A stretch of DNA of 64,000 bases. Origin: Desulfolithobacter dissulfuricans (GTDB lineage: Bacteria > Desulfobacterota > Desulfobulbia > Desulfobulbales > Desulfobulbaceae). The translations under genes were made by a program, and so were the position numbers. Position 1 is the first letter of the stretch. Each line of letters starts with the position of its first letter. Shown here piece by piece: positions 23,406 through 32,257 of the stretch. Below the pieces are notes generated by a model that saw nothing but the letters and a program-made list of their open reading frames with translations, was not told the origin of the DNA and made no database searches. Location: the NCBI RefSeq assembly GCF_025998535.1, contig NZ_AP024233.1, forward strand, positions 2,116,001 to 2,180,000, in the 5' to 3' direction.

Positions 23406-25547
23406 ATGAGTCCTGCAGAAACGGCCCTGAACCGTCTGAAAACTTCCGGCAATCTGCCCAGCATGCCCCAGGTGCTGGTGCAGCTGATCGATGCCTGTCA
23501 CAAGACAGAAGTCGATCTGCGGGAGGTCAGCGGTATTGTCGAGCAGGACACCACCCTGAGCGCCAAAATACTTCAGCTGGCCAATTCCGCCTTCATGGGC
23601 GCCAAGAGCAGCTTTGTCGATATTGGCCAGGCGGTCATCTATCTCGGCGCTGACACGGTCAAGAACCTGGCGATCTCCGTCTCGGTCCAGCAGGTCTTCC
23701 GTCGCATAGAGACCAATGGTCTGCTCTCCATGGACCGGTTCTGGTACCACTCCTGCCTGAACGCGGTCATTGCCCGCCAGCTGGCCACCATCACCGGCTA
23801 TACCAACCCTGCGGAGGCCTACCTGGCCGGGTTGCTCCATGATATCGGCAAACTGGTACTGTGGATGGCTTTTCCGGGAAAATACGCCCCCCTGCTGCTC
23901 AAGGGCATCCGCTGTCATAACGGCCGGCTGGCCTTTCTCGAGCAGGAAAAACTCCATATCAACCACTGCCAGGCCGGTGCCTGGCTGGTGGACGAATGGC
24001 GTTTTCCCACCCTGTTTGGCGACGCCATCCGCTTTCATCACCATCCGGTGGACGAGCTGGTCGAGGCGCTTCCCCTGGTACGGCTGGTTTACCTGGCCGA
24101 TCTCCTCAGCCATGCCGAAACCGGGGATCCGGAATGTGAAGCCGTGGCCGAGCGTTTTTTCGGCCTGGATGCGAAGAAACTCTGGACCAGCCTGGAGAGC
24201 GTGGAAGAGCAGGTGGAAGAGATGGCCGCAACACTTGGCATCCCCATTCCCTCCTCCCGGCAGTCGTCACTTGCACCGGAACCAGCCGCCGAGGCTCCCC
24301 ACCGGGAGACCTCCCTGGAACTGATCAGCCGGGTCCGGGACATATCCCAGCTGACCGGGGCCATGGGCCGTCTCATCCAGGCCGAGGACCAGGAGCAGAT
24401 CATCAATGTGCTCGAAGAAAGTCTCAAGATCCTGTTCAGCGAAAACAGGTCGCTTATGCTCTGTCACGACCGGCGTACAGGCGAGCTGTATGGCTGCGCA
24501 TCCACGGACAATCCCTATTACCGTGAAGCCGGGCAGCTGCGCTTCCCGGTTGATCAGCATCCCAAGAGCCTGGCCAGCCGGGCCGTGGAACTCGGCCAGA
24601 TCATGCACTCGTTCATGAACCGGCCAAGCCAGGAAAAAAACATCCTCGACGAGCAGATCCTCCACCTGCTGGGGACCGATGGACTGCTTGTCGTTCCCAT
24701 GGTCCACCGGAAACAGGTGCTGGGCGCCCTGATCATCGGAATCTTCAAGGACTCCTACCGGGCCCTGCTGTCCCACGCCACCCCGCTGCAGCTCCTGGCA
24801 TCCCAGGCGGCGGCCAGCCTGTACATCGAACATCTCCATCGTGAAGAGGCCCAGCGGCTGATCAATGAGCGGCTGGAGGCGGCCGGCCTGGTGGCACGGA
24901 AAATTGCCCATGAAATCAACAATCCCCTGGCAATTCTCCGCAACTATATGAAGATACTGGATCTCAAGCTGGGCAAGGACCACCAGGTCCGGGAAGAACT
25001 CACCATCATTGACAGCGAGTTTGAGCGGATCGGGCAGATAACCGAGCAGCTGCGTGATCTCTCCGCTCCGAAATCGGTTCGCAACCAGCATGCTCTGGAC
25101 CTGAACCGAACCCTTGAGGACATCATCAACCTGTTTCGCATGGTGCTTGACAGGGACCGGAACATCAGGATGGAATTCGACCCGGCCGACAAATTGCCCC
25201 CGGTTGTTTCCGATGCCAACGCCCTGCGCCAGGTTATGATCAACCTGTGTACCAACGCGGCCGACGCCATGCCCGATGGCGGTACCATCACCATTGCCAC
25301 CCGGTCTGTGACCAGGGACGGTCGCGACTGGGTACAGATCACGATTACGGATACCGGCACCGGGATCGACGCCGCCATGCAGGATAAGATCTTTCATCCT
25401 GGTATCAGCAGCAAGGGCGGCGGCCATGCCGGCCTGGGCCTGGCCATAGTCCAGAAAATTATCCGGGACATGGGCGGAGAGCTGACATTTGAAACCTCGA
25501 CGCAGGGCACTACATTTAGTATCACCCTGCCGGCCCAGCATACATGA
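23406..25547 (+). CDS. HDOD-GAF sensor histidine kinase
   Basis: 713 residues. N-terminal HDOD domain (about 10-205: LPSMPQVLVQLIDACHKTEV, VEQDTTLSAKILQLANSAFM, and AGLLHDIGKLVLW in the HD position). Then a GAF-like domain (about 320-480), a HisKA dimerisation helix with phospho-acceptor His502 in KIAHEINNPLAILRNYMKIL, and a HATPase domain (about 600-710: N box LRQVMINLCTNAADAMPDGG, G1 ITDTGTGID, G2 GGHAGLGLAIVQKI). There is no membrane segment, so it is a cytosolic kinase. HDOD output domains are used in regulation of chemotaxis, cell cycle and cyclic-di-GMP-linked traits. Fusion to a kinase is a frequent deltaproteobacterial design. The hybrid kinase downstream, in the same direction, may be its partner. 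Confidence 0.88.
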   Translation: MSPAETALNRLKTSGNLPSMPQVLVQLIDACHKTEVDLREVSGIVEQDTTLSAKILQLANSAFMGAKSSFVDIGQAVIYLGADTVKNLAISVSVQQVFRRIETNGLLSMDRFWYHSCLNAVIARQLATITGYTNPAEAYLAGLLHDIGKLVLWMAFPGKYAPLLLKGIRCHNGRLAFLEQEKLHINHCQAGAWLVDEWRFPTLFGDAIRFHHHPVDELVEALPLVRLVYLADLLSHAETGDPECEAVAERFFGLDAKKLWTSLESVEEQVEEMAATLGIPIPSSRQSSLAPEPAAEAPHRETSLELISRVRDISQLTGAMGRLIQAEDQEQIINVLEESLKILFSENRSLMLCHDRRTGELYGCASTDNPYYREAGQLRFPVDQHPKSLASRAVELGQIMHSFMNRPSQEKNILDEQILHLLGTDGLLVVPMVHRKQVLGALIIGIFKDSYRALLSHATPLQLLASQAAASLYIEHLHREEAQRLINERLEAAGLVARKIAHEINNPLAILRNYMKILDLKLGKDHQVREELTIIDSEFERIGQITEQLRDLSAPKSVRNQHALDLNRTLEDIINLFRMVLDRDRNIRMEFDPADKLPPVVSDANALRQVMINLCTNAADAMPDGGTITIATRSVTRDGRDWVQITITDTGTGIDAAMQDKIFHPGISSKGGGHAGLGLAIVQKIIRDMGGELTFETSTQGTTFSITLPAQHT

Positions 25548-25601
25548 TATCCAGCATTCTGGAATAATTCTTATTTTTTTAACCTTTCGAATTTATTGTG
25601 T

Positions 25602-25631
25602 TTGAATAGTTTTGAAGGATTGTGCTATATA
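25602..25631 (+). promoter_or_regulatory. Candidate promoter before the hybrid kinase gene
   Basis: TTGAAT (25602) and TATATA (25626) are separated by 18 bases in an AT-rich stretch 140 bases upstream of the start. It follows the end of the HDOD kinase gene, so the hybrid kinase may be transcribed separately. Confidence 0.35.
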
Positions 25632-25770
25632 TGTGAGCAGGTTCTCGAAAGAGAATATTTTCTTCAGGCACCGCTATGTTCCATTTTCTGGACACAGGCT
25701 CTGCTGATAAGAGAAATCTTCTCAGGAGGCTGAAACCAGAGTTACCGTATGTTGGCCCTGGCATAACTGA

Positions 25771-27675
25771 ATGGCGTATCACATTCTGATAATCGATGAT
25801 GAACCGCAATTCTGCATCAGCCTCAAGATGCTTCTTGAGGCGGACGGTTATGCAGTTGACGTGGCTCATTCCGGACAGGAAGCGCTCTTTTTTCTCGAGA
25901 AAAAATCCTTCCATGCCACCCTGCTCGATATCGGACTGCCAGACATCAGCGGCAATGAAATAGCCGCCCATATCTCCCATAATCATCCCAACACAGCCAT
26001 TGTCATCCTCACCGGTATCGCCACCGTGGAAAACGCGGTGGAGGCCATGCGGCAAGGTGTGTACGATTATCTGCGTAAACCCTGTGATCCCGAACAACTG
26101 CTTAGAATCATCAGCCGCGCCATAGAACATAAGAAACTCCAGTCCGATCTCCGGGCCAGCGAACGGCGCTTCCGGCAGCTCTCCGAAGCCACCTGGGAGG
26201 GCATCTTCATTTACGAGGAAGGGTGCCTGCTCCTGGCCAACCAGCAGCTGTGCGAGATGTTTGGCTACAGCGAGGAAGAGCTGATTGGCGAACAGATCTT
26301 CAACATCCTCCTGGACCGCAACAGTATCCGGGCCATGCCCCTCCAGAAGACCGAGGATGCCCTCGGTCCCTTTGAAGCCAAAGGTATAAAAAAGGACGGT
26401 ACCCGGTTTCCGGTGGAGATCCGGGTCAAGCATATCGACTACCAGGGCAAGACGGTACAGGTGGCGGCCATCCGTGATATCTCTGCTCGCCGGGAGGCGG
26501 AACAGAAGCGACTGGTACTGATGGAGAAGCTGGCCGATGCCAAACGCATGGAATCCCTTGGTCTCATGGCCGGATCCGTGGCCCATGACCTCAACAACAT
26601 CCTGGCCGGCATCCTCACCTATCCGGAACTCCTGCTCCTCGACCTGGACGAGGATTTCAAGTACCGGGAGGAGATCGAGCTGATCCGCGATGCCGGTAAA
26701 CGGGCGGCGGCGGTGGTCAACGACCTGCTCACTGTGGCCCGGGGCGCGACGTGCAAAAAGGAGGTGCACAACCTCAACGTCATCGTCTCGGGTTATGTCA
26801 ACTCACCGGAATGCAGGGAGCTGACCAAGAGATACCCGGGCGTCACCATTGAAACCGAACTGGAGCAGAACCTCTGCAACACCCGGTGCTCGCCCATGCA
26901 CGTCTCCAAGTCCATCATGAACCTGGTCACCAACGCGGCCGAGGCCCTGGAGGACAGAAAAGGCACGGTCCGGATACGCACCTGCAACATGCATGTCACC
27001 AAGCCCATCCGCGGCTACGAGACCGTCGAGCCGGGCCGCTACGTGGTCATCACCGTGGAGGACAACGGACCCGGGATCAAGAACGCCGATATCGAGCACA
27101 TCTTCCAGCCCTTCTACTCCAAGAAGGTCATGGGCCGCAGCGGCACCGGACTGGGCCTGGCCGTGGTCTGGAACACGGTCCACGACCATGGTGGCTATGT
27201 GGACCTCGTCTCCAGTAAAAAGGGCACCTGCTTCACCCTCTACTTCCCGGCCACCAAGGAGCAGTTTGCCGCCGCGATCAAGGAATTTCCGCTCCAGGTC
27301 TGCACCGGCTCCGGTGAACGCATCCTGGTGGTGGACGACCAGAAAAGTCAGCGGGAAATCGCCCGCCGGCTCCTCACCCGTCTGGGATACAAGCCCTACG
27401 TGGTGAGCAGCGGCGAAGAGGCAGTGGAATTCATCAAAAGGGAGTCCGTGGATCTGGTCATGCTGGACATGATCATGGGACCGGGGTTGAACGGCTGCGA
27501 GACCTACCAGCGCATTGTCCAGCATGCCCCCGGGTTACGGGCCATCATCACCAGTGGCTACTCCAGTCCCGAAGATATCGAAAAAGCCAGGCACCTCGGC
27601 ATCTCCCAGTTTATCAAGAAACCCTACTCCATGCAGGACCTCGGCCAAGCCCTGAAGCTTGAAATCGCGCAGTAA
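25771..27675 (+). CDS. REC-PAS-histidine kinase-REC hybrid sensor
   Basis: 634 residues. N-terminal receiver (1-120, phospho-acceptor Asp53 in ATLLDIGLPD, Lys in YDYLRKPCDP), PAS domain (about 130-250, FRQLSEATWEGIFIYEEG and IRDISARREAEQ), HisKA with His272 in GSVAHDLNNILAGI, HATPase (about 385-500: VTNAAEAL, EDNGPGI, GRSGTGLGLAVVW) and a C-terminal receiver (about 515-634, Asp566 in LVMLDMIMGPG). No membrane helix. The first receiver could accept phosphate from another kinase, such as the HDOD kinase upstream, and the last could relay it onward. No DNA-binding partner is encoded next to it. Confidence 0.9.
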   Translation: MAYHILIIDDEPQFCISLKMLLEADGYAVDVAHSGQEALFFLEKKSFHATLLDIGLPDISGNEIAAHISHNHPNTAIVILTGIATVENAVEAMRQGVYDYLRKPCDPEQLLRIISRAIEHKKLQSDLRASERRFRQLSEATWEGIFIYEEGCLLLANQQLCEMFGYSEEELIGEQIFNILLDRNSIRAMPLQKTEDALGPFEAKGIKKDGTRFPVEIRVKHIDYQGKTVQVAAIRDISARREAEQKRLVLMEKLADAKRMESLGLMAGSVAHDLNNILAGILTYPELLLLDLDEDFKYREEIELIRDAGKRAAAVVNDLLTVARGATCKKEVHNLNVIVSGYVNSPECRELTKRYPGVTIETELEQNLCNTRCSPMHVSKSIMNLVTNAAEALEDRKGTVRIRTCNMHVTKPIRGYETVEPGRYVVITVEDNGPGIKNADIEHIFQPFYSKKVMGRSGTGLGLAVVWNTVHDHGGYVDLVSSKKGTCFTLYFPATKEQFAAAIKEFPLQVCTGSGERILVVDDQKSQREIARRLLTRLGYKPYVVSSGEEAVEFIKRESVDLVMLDMIMGPGLNGCETYQRIVQHAPGLRAIITSGYSSPEDIEKARHLGISQFIKKPYSMQDLGQALKLEIAQ

Positions 27676-27927
27676 ATCCCGTATTCTTCCCACCTGACAG
27701 CCTTGAACAGTCCATACCATGGTTTACAGCCATAAGGCACGAAAAGTTTTCTCGCAACCATCTCACTGATATTTCGAAGATAACCTTTCACAAGCACAGC
27801 CAGAACAAGAAGAACTGGACGTAGTTCCTGGCTCGCCCTGTGCCATTTCCGGACTGAACCCGTACCCATGTAAACCCGCCGGTGGCCTGCATGCCGGTTG
27901 TTTCCTTTAAGGACGTAAGGAGATATC

Positions 27928-29787
27928 GTGAAAAAATTCTTTATCCTGATTGCGGTCTTTTTCCGGTGGATCTGGAAGGTTCTGACCACCGGCCTGACTG
28001 TGCTCGGCAGTCTGCTGACGCTGGGGCTCGTCTTTCTGCTTATCAGCGCCCTCTTCTACCATCCGGTCAGCGAGGTACCGGTGGACGCCGCCCTGATAGT
28101 GCGTCCCGAGGGCAAGATCGTGGAAAAGAAATCGCTGATCGACCCCCTGGGCCGGATCTTTGGCCTCATGGTCGACGGGCCCATGCAGGGAGAAACCCTG
28201 CTCCAGGACATACTCGATACCATCAATTCGGCTGCCATCGACGACCGGATCCAGGCCATGGTGCTCGATACCAGTGCTTTGGAGCAGGCCAGTTTCAACC
28301 AGCTGCGCACCATCGGCCTGGCCATAGAACGGTTCAGGGACACCGGCAAGATAGTGATCGCCCGTGGGCCCAGCTATTCCCAGGCCCAGTATTACCTGGC
28401 CTCCTGGGCCGATGAAGTCTATCTCAACCCCATGGGCAGTGTGGAACTGCGCGGTTTCGGGGTCTTCAGGCTCTATATGCGCGACCTGCTCGACCGGCTC
28501 CGGGTCAGCCTCCACATCTTCAAGGTCGGCTCCTACAAGTCAGCGGTGGAACCGTTTATCCGTAACGACATGTCACCCGAGGCCCGGGAGGCCAACCGGT
28601 TCTGGCTGGCCAATATCTGGAATCAGTTCACCTCTGATATCGCCAGTCACAGGAAATTTGGCCCGGTCCATCTCGACGACATCGTCAACCACCTGCCCGA
28701 CTACCTGCAGAGCGCCGGCGGCGACAGTGCCAAAATGGCCGTGGACACAGGGCTGGTGGACGGCCTGAAGACAGAAGAGGAGCTGGAACAGTATCTCCGC
28801 GACCTGGTCGGGCCGGCAGAAGATGGCTCCGGGTTCCGCCGGATTTCTTTTCGCGAGTACCTCAGCACCCTGGCACCCTCCTACACCAGAGCCGAATCCG
28901 ACCAGGACAGGATTGCGCTCATCATCGCCCAGGGCAGCATCGTCTACGGAAACGGGACCCCGGACCAGATCAGCGCCGATGATCTTATCGCCCAGATACG
29001 TTCAGCCCACCGCGACCGGAGTGTTCGCGCCCTGGTGCTGCGCATCGACAGCGGTGGCGGCAGTGCCTTTGCTTCGGAACTCATCCGCCAGGAACTGCAG
29101 CGCTTCCAGGATACCGGCAGGCCCCTGGTCGTTTCCATGGGTTCCATGGCTGCCTCCGGGGCCTACTGGCTGGCTGCCGGGGCCGATCATATCGTGGCCT
29201 CGCCGGTCACCCTGACCGGATCCATCGGCGTGTTCGGGGCCATGGCGACCCTGGAAAACAGCCTGGAGCGTATCGGAGTCCACAGCGACGGTACCGGTAC
29301 CACCCGCCTGGCCGGGGGCGCAAACCTGGTCCGTCCCCTGGCCCCGGAGGTTGCCCGCTCCATCCAGCTCGGGGTGGAACATACCTATAGCCGCTTCCTC
29401 GATATTGTCGGTCAGGGACGGGGCATGGAACCGGACGAGGTGGAAAAAATTGCCGAGGGCCGTGTCTGGGACGGAAAGACCGCCCTGGAGCTGAACCTGG
29501 TGGACAGTCTCGGTACCCTGAGCGATGCCATGGACCAGGCGGCTCGGCTTGCGGAACTGACAGAGTACAGCGGTGTCTATGTCCAGCCGCCGGGGACCTC
29601 TCTCCAGCGGCTTCTCCAGCGGTTTGGCCGGCAGACCAGCCTTCTGGGAAGCGCAGCCGCCATTTTTCCGACTTCAACCGGCGAGACCCGCAGCGCCCGG
29701 AGCCACATGGAGCTTCTCCTGAATCGAAAAGATCCCCGGGCCATCTATGCCCTGTGCCTGGTTCCTGGACAAGAGCTGATGAATTGA
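27928..29787 (+). CDS. sppA: Signal peptide peptidase SppA, long (67K) type
   Basis: 619 residues from a GTG start with AAGGAG at 27917-27922. One N-terminal membrane helix (LTTGLTVLGSLLTLGLVFLL region, about 15-45) is followed by two S49 domains. The general base Lys is in the N-terminal domain (FKVGSYKSAVEPFIRNDMSP) and the nucleophile Ser in the C-terminal domain (VSMGSMAASGAYWLAAGADH); both motifs are intact. The protein forms a bowl-shaped tetramer on the periplasmic face and degrades released signal peptides in the membrane. The GTG start, then MKKFFILIAVFFRW, fits an inner membrane anchor. It is 250 bases downstream of the hybrid kinase. Confidence 0.94.
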   Translation: MKKFFILIAVFFRWIWKVLTTGLTVLGSLLTLGLVFLLISALFYHPVSEVPVDAALIVRPEGKIVEKKSLIDPLGRIFGLMVDGPMQGETLLQDILDTINSAAIDDRIQAMVLDTSALEQASFNQLRTIGLAIERFRDTGKIVIARGPSYSQAQYYLASWADEVYLNPMGSVELRGFGVFRLYMRDLLDRLRVSLHIFKVGSYKSAVEPFIRNDMSPEAREANRFWLANIWNQFTSDIASHRKFGPVHLDDIVNHLPDYLQSAGGDSAKMAVDTGLVDGLKTEEELEQYLRDLVGPAEDGSGFRRISFREYLSTLAPSYTRAESDQDRIALIIAQGSIVYGNGTPDQISADDLIAQIRSAHRDRSVRALVLRIDSGGGSAFASELIRQELQRFQDTGRPLVVSMGSMAASGAYWLAAGADHIVASPVTLTGSIGVFGAMATLENSLERIGVHSDGTGTTRLAGGANLVRPLAPEVARSIQLGVEHTYSRFLDIVGQGRGMEPDEVEKIAEGRVWDGKTALELNLVDSLGTLSDAMDQAARLAELTEYSGVYVQPPGTSLQRLLQRFGRQTSLLGSAAAIFPTSTGETRSARSHMELLLNRKDPRAIYALCLVPGQELMN

Positions 29788-29927
29788 GCCCACGCACTCC
29801 GGTGTTTTTTTCGTGCCATCCTCCCTGCGATGAAGAGACACCTCCTTCGATCGGCAGGATGGACCTGCTCCAGGAACCATTCCGGCCAGGTACCGGCTAT
29901 TTGGACGTTTTGTTTTAAGGATATCAA

Positions 29928-30895
29928 ATGGAAACCGACACCATATCTCTGCTATGGCATCAGCTTGGCTGGCCGCTGGTGCGCCTGATCATCTTCATAT
30001 CCATCGGGTTGCTGGTAGCCAATTTCATCGAAGCCCTGAACTGGACCAGGAAAATGGCTGTCCTGGCCCGGCCCCTGACCCGGTTCGGCCGCCTGTCCAA
30101 TATTACCGGCGCCTCCTTTTCCATGGCGTTCTTTTCAGGGGTTGCCGCCAACACCATGCTGGCCGAGGCCTACGAGAAACATGAAATCAGCAAAAAAGAG
30201 CTGGTGCTGGCCAACCTGTTCAACAGTCTGCCCACCTATTTCCTCCACCTGCCAACCACCTTTTTCATCACCGCTCCGTTGCTTAAAAGTGCTGCTTTTC
30301 TCTATATGGGCCTCACTCTGGCAGCCGCGATTCTCCGTACCCTGGTCATTACTGTTGTCAGTCATTTTCTTCTCCAGGGCGAAGGGATGGGCAGTGATTC
30401 GGCCTCCTCGGCAAAAGCCAGTGAGCAATCGGTCAAAAATGCCTGGGAACGGACCTGGAAACGGTTCAAGCGGAGGATACGCAAAATCATTCGCTATACG
30501 ATTCCCATCTATATTGTCTTTTTCCTCCTCAACCGGGTCGGTCTGTTCACTGCCCTGGAGGAGTTCATGGCCGCCCATCTCTCCTTTCTTGCCTGGCTCT
30601 CCCCCAGGCCATGTCCATAGTCGCCCTGCATATCGCGGCTGAATTCACCGCCGGCCTGGCGGCCGCAGGCGCCCTGCTCCAGGACGGGGTCCTCGGGGCC
30701 AGGGAGGTCGTCCTGGCCCTGCTGGTCGGCAATGTTCTCTCGTCACCGGTCCGTGCGGTCCGCCACCAGTTTCCCTATTATGCAGGAATTTTCCAGCCCC
30801 GGCTGGCCATGCAGCTCATCCTCTATAGCCAGAGCTTCAGGACTCTGAGCATTATCGGGGTGGCGATCATCTACTACTTTCTCAGCGCTACCTGA
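29928..30895 (+). pseudogene. Nucleoside-recognition (Gate) domain membrane protein, frameshifted
   Basis: Two frames join into one multi-pass protein of about 322 residues. Frame 1 from ATG 29928 (after AAGGAT) gives helices such as LVRLIIFISIGLLVANFIEA and SMAFFSGVAANTMLAEAYE, ending abnormally SFLAWLSPRPCP. Frame 2 continues AMSIVALHIAAEFTAGLAAA to IIGVAIIYYFLSAT. The break is at the run CCCCC (30601-30605): with six C the protein would read WLSPQAMSIVALH without interruption. The family (Gate domain, as in SpmA-type and nucleoside transport relatives) is a best guess from the FSGVAANT and helix pattern. It may be a true one-base loss, phase variation or sequence error. Confidence 0.7.
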
Positions 30896-31015
30896 TACCC
30901 GGCCGGTGACGCTCTGCTTTTTTGACAGTCTCCGGTATGTTTCTTTAAAGCTGTGTGGTATACTTCCGTCTGACTGGAGGATACCTGTACCTGCGAAACA
31001 GAGAGGGAGGAAGCA

Positions 31016-31941
31016 GTGGAAAAAAAGATACTCGTGGCCATTGACGGCTCTGTCTACAGTTCCAACAGTCTCGACTACCTGATCAAGCAGTTCGCCAATG
31101 ACAAGGATATCTGCGTGCATCTGCTCAGCATTATTTCCTCTGCCGGCAAGGACGACAACTGGATGTTCGAGGTGGATTCCCTGCGCCAGCACTCCCCTCC
31201 GAACATCGCAGAAAAGCGGTGGCAGAAAAATATCTCAAGGATGCAAAGTCCCGCCTGATACGAAACGGCATGGAGGAATCCCAGATCAGTTTCGAAGCCC
31301 TGATCACTACCTCCAGCATCGCCACCGCCATCCACCACTACGCCGTCCACGGTCTCTACGACAGCCTGCTGGTGGGCCGACGCGGTATGGGTATGATGGG
31401 TGAGATGCTCATGGGCAGCGTCTCGTCCTACCTGGTAAAAAAATGCCACGAGGTTCCACTGTGGATCATTGATGGCGAAGTGACCTCCCGCCGTTTCCTC
31501 CTTGCGGTCCACAGTGTTCCCGCATCCCTGCTGGCTGCCGATCACCTGGCCTTTTTCATCCGCTCAAATCCTGGCGCCGAGGTTCTGCTCTACCATTCCA
31601 GCGCCCTTTTCAGCACCAAGGGCAAACCCAGACTGGAAGACTTTCACAAGCAATGGGGAAAAGAGTGGTGTGACAAGTACCTGGACCTGGACGATCATCT
31701 CTTCCAGGCCCACACTCAAATACTCGTGGAGGGCGGTGTGCCGAAGGAACGGATTACCCGCCTGCCCACAGGCGCCGACCTGGAGGCCAGCCACGACCTG
31801 CTGCGCAAGGCCCGAAAGCATCGCTGCGGCACCATTGTTCTTGGACGCCGGGGCCGCGACGCCAGCAAGGGCCTCCTGGGCGGTGTCTCGGACCGAACCC
31901 TGCAGCAAGCCGAAAACATGGCCGTCTGGCTGGTGGGATAA
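31016..31941 (+). pseudogene. Tandem universal stress protein, frameshifted
   Basis: GTG 31016 follows GGGAGGAAG. The first Usp domain starts KKILVAIDGSVYSSNSLDYL and runs to about 31206, where the frame is lost. The other frame resumes with AVAEKYLKDAKSRLIRNGME, finishing the first domain (LLVGRRGMGMMGEMLMGSVSSYLV, the ATP-motif) and holding a second Usp-like domain (FLLAVHSVPASLLAADHLAF to LGRRGRDASKGLLGGVSDR). The break falls at GAAAAG (31211-31216): with one more A the product would read NIAEKAVAEKYLKDAK without interruption, about 308 residues in all. It may be a one-base deletion or an assembly error. Confidence 0.78.
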
Positions 31942-31989
31942 AATTATTGCACCATTCCCGCAGCAGGAAAACGGTACCAATGCCAGGTA

Positions 31990-32171
31990 GTGCCTGTCCA
32001 GAAATGAGGATTTTCGTTCGAGATCAGGTAAGCGAAGACTCCGAGGAATGCGAAAAAAATAAGCGCAGGCATATGTGTAATATTCCGAGCATTATTTTTT
32101 GAGCATGACGCAGAGATCGGGCGAGGTAAGCGAGCCTGCGAGACTCCGAAATACCATTTCTGGACAGGCAC
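31990..32171 (+). repeat. MITE-like element with GTGCCTGTCC ends, copy 1
   Basis: 182 bp with perfect 17-base inverted ends GTGCCTGTCCAGAAATG (31990) and CATTTCTGGACAGGCAC (to 32171). CAGGTA lies directly outside both ends, a likely 6-bp target duplication. It has no open frame of note. A diverged relative is at 62472-62613. It contains the AGGTAAGCGA...AGACTCCG module twice (32026 and 32124), which the relative lacks. Confidence 0.8.
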
Positions 32172-32257
32172 CAGGTAACCATCTTCCGTCCTGGCACGTA
32201 GGCGCAGAACACCCAGGGTGATGGCATGTCACACCAATGAGGTAGCGCGGGAATCGG

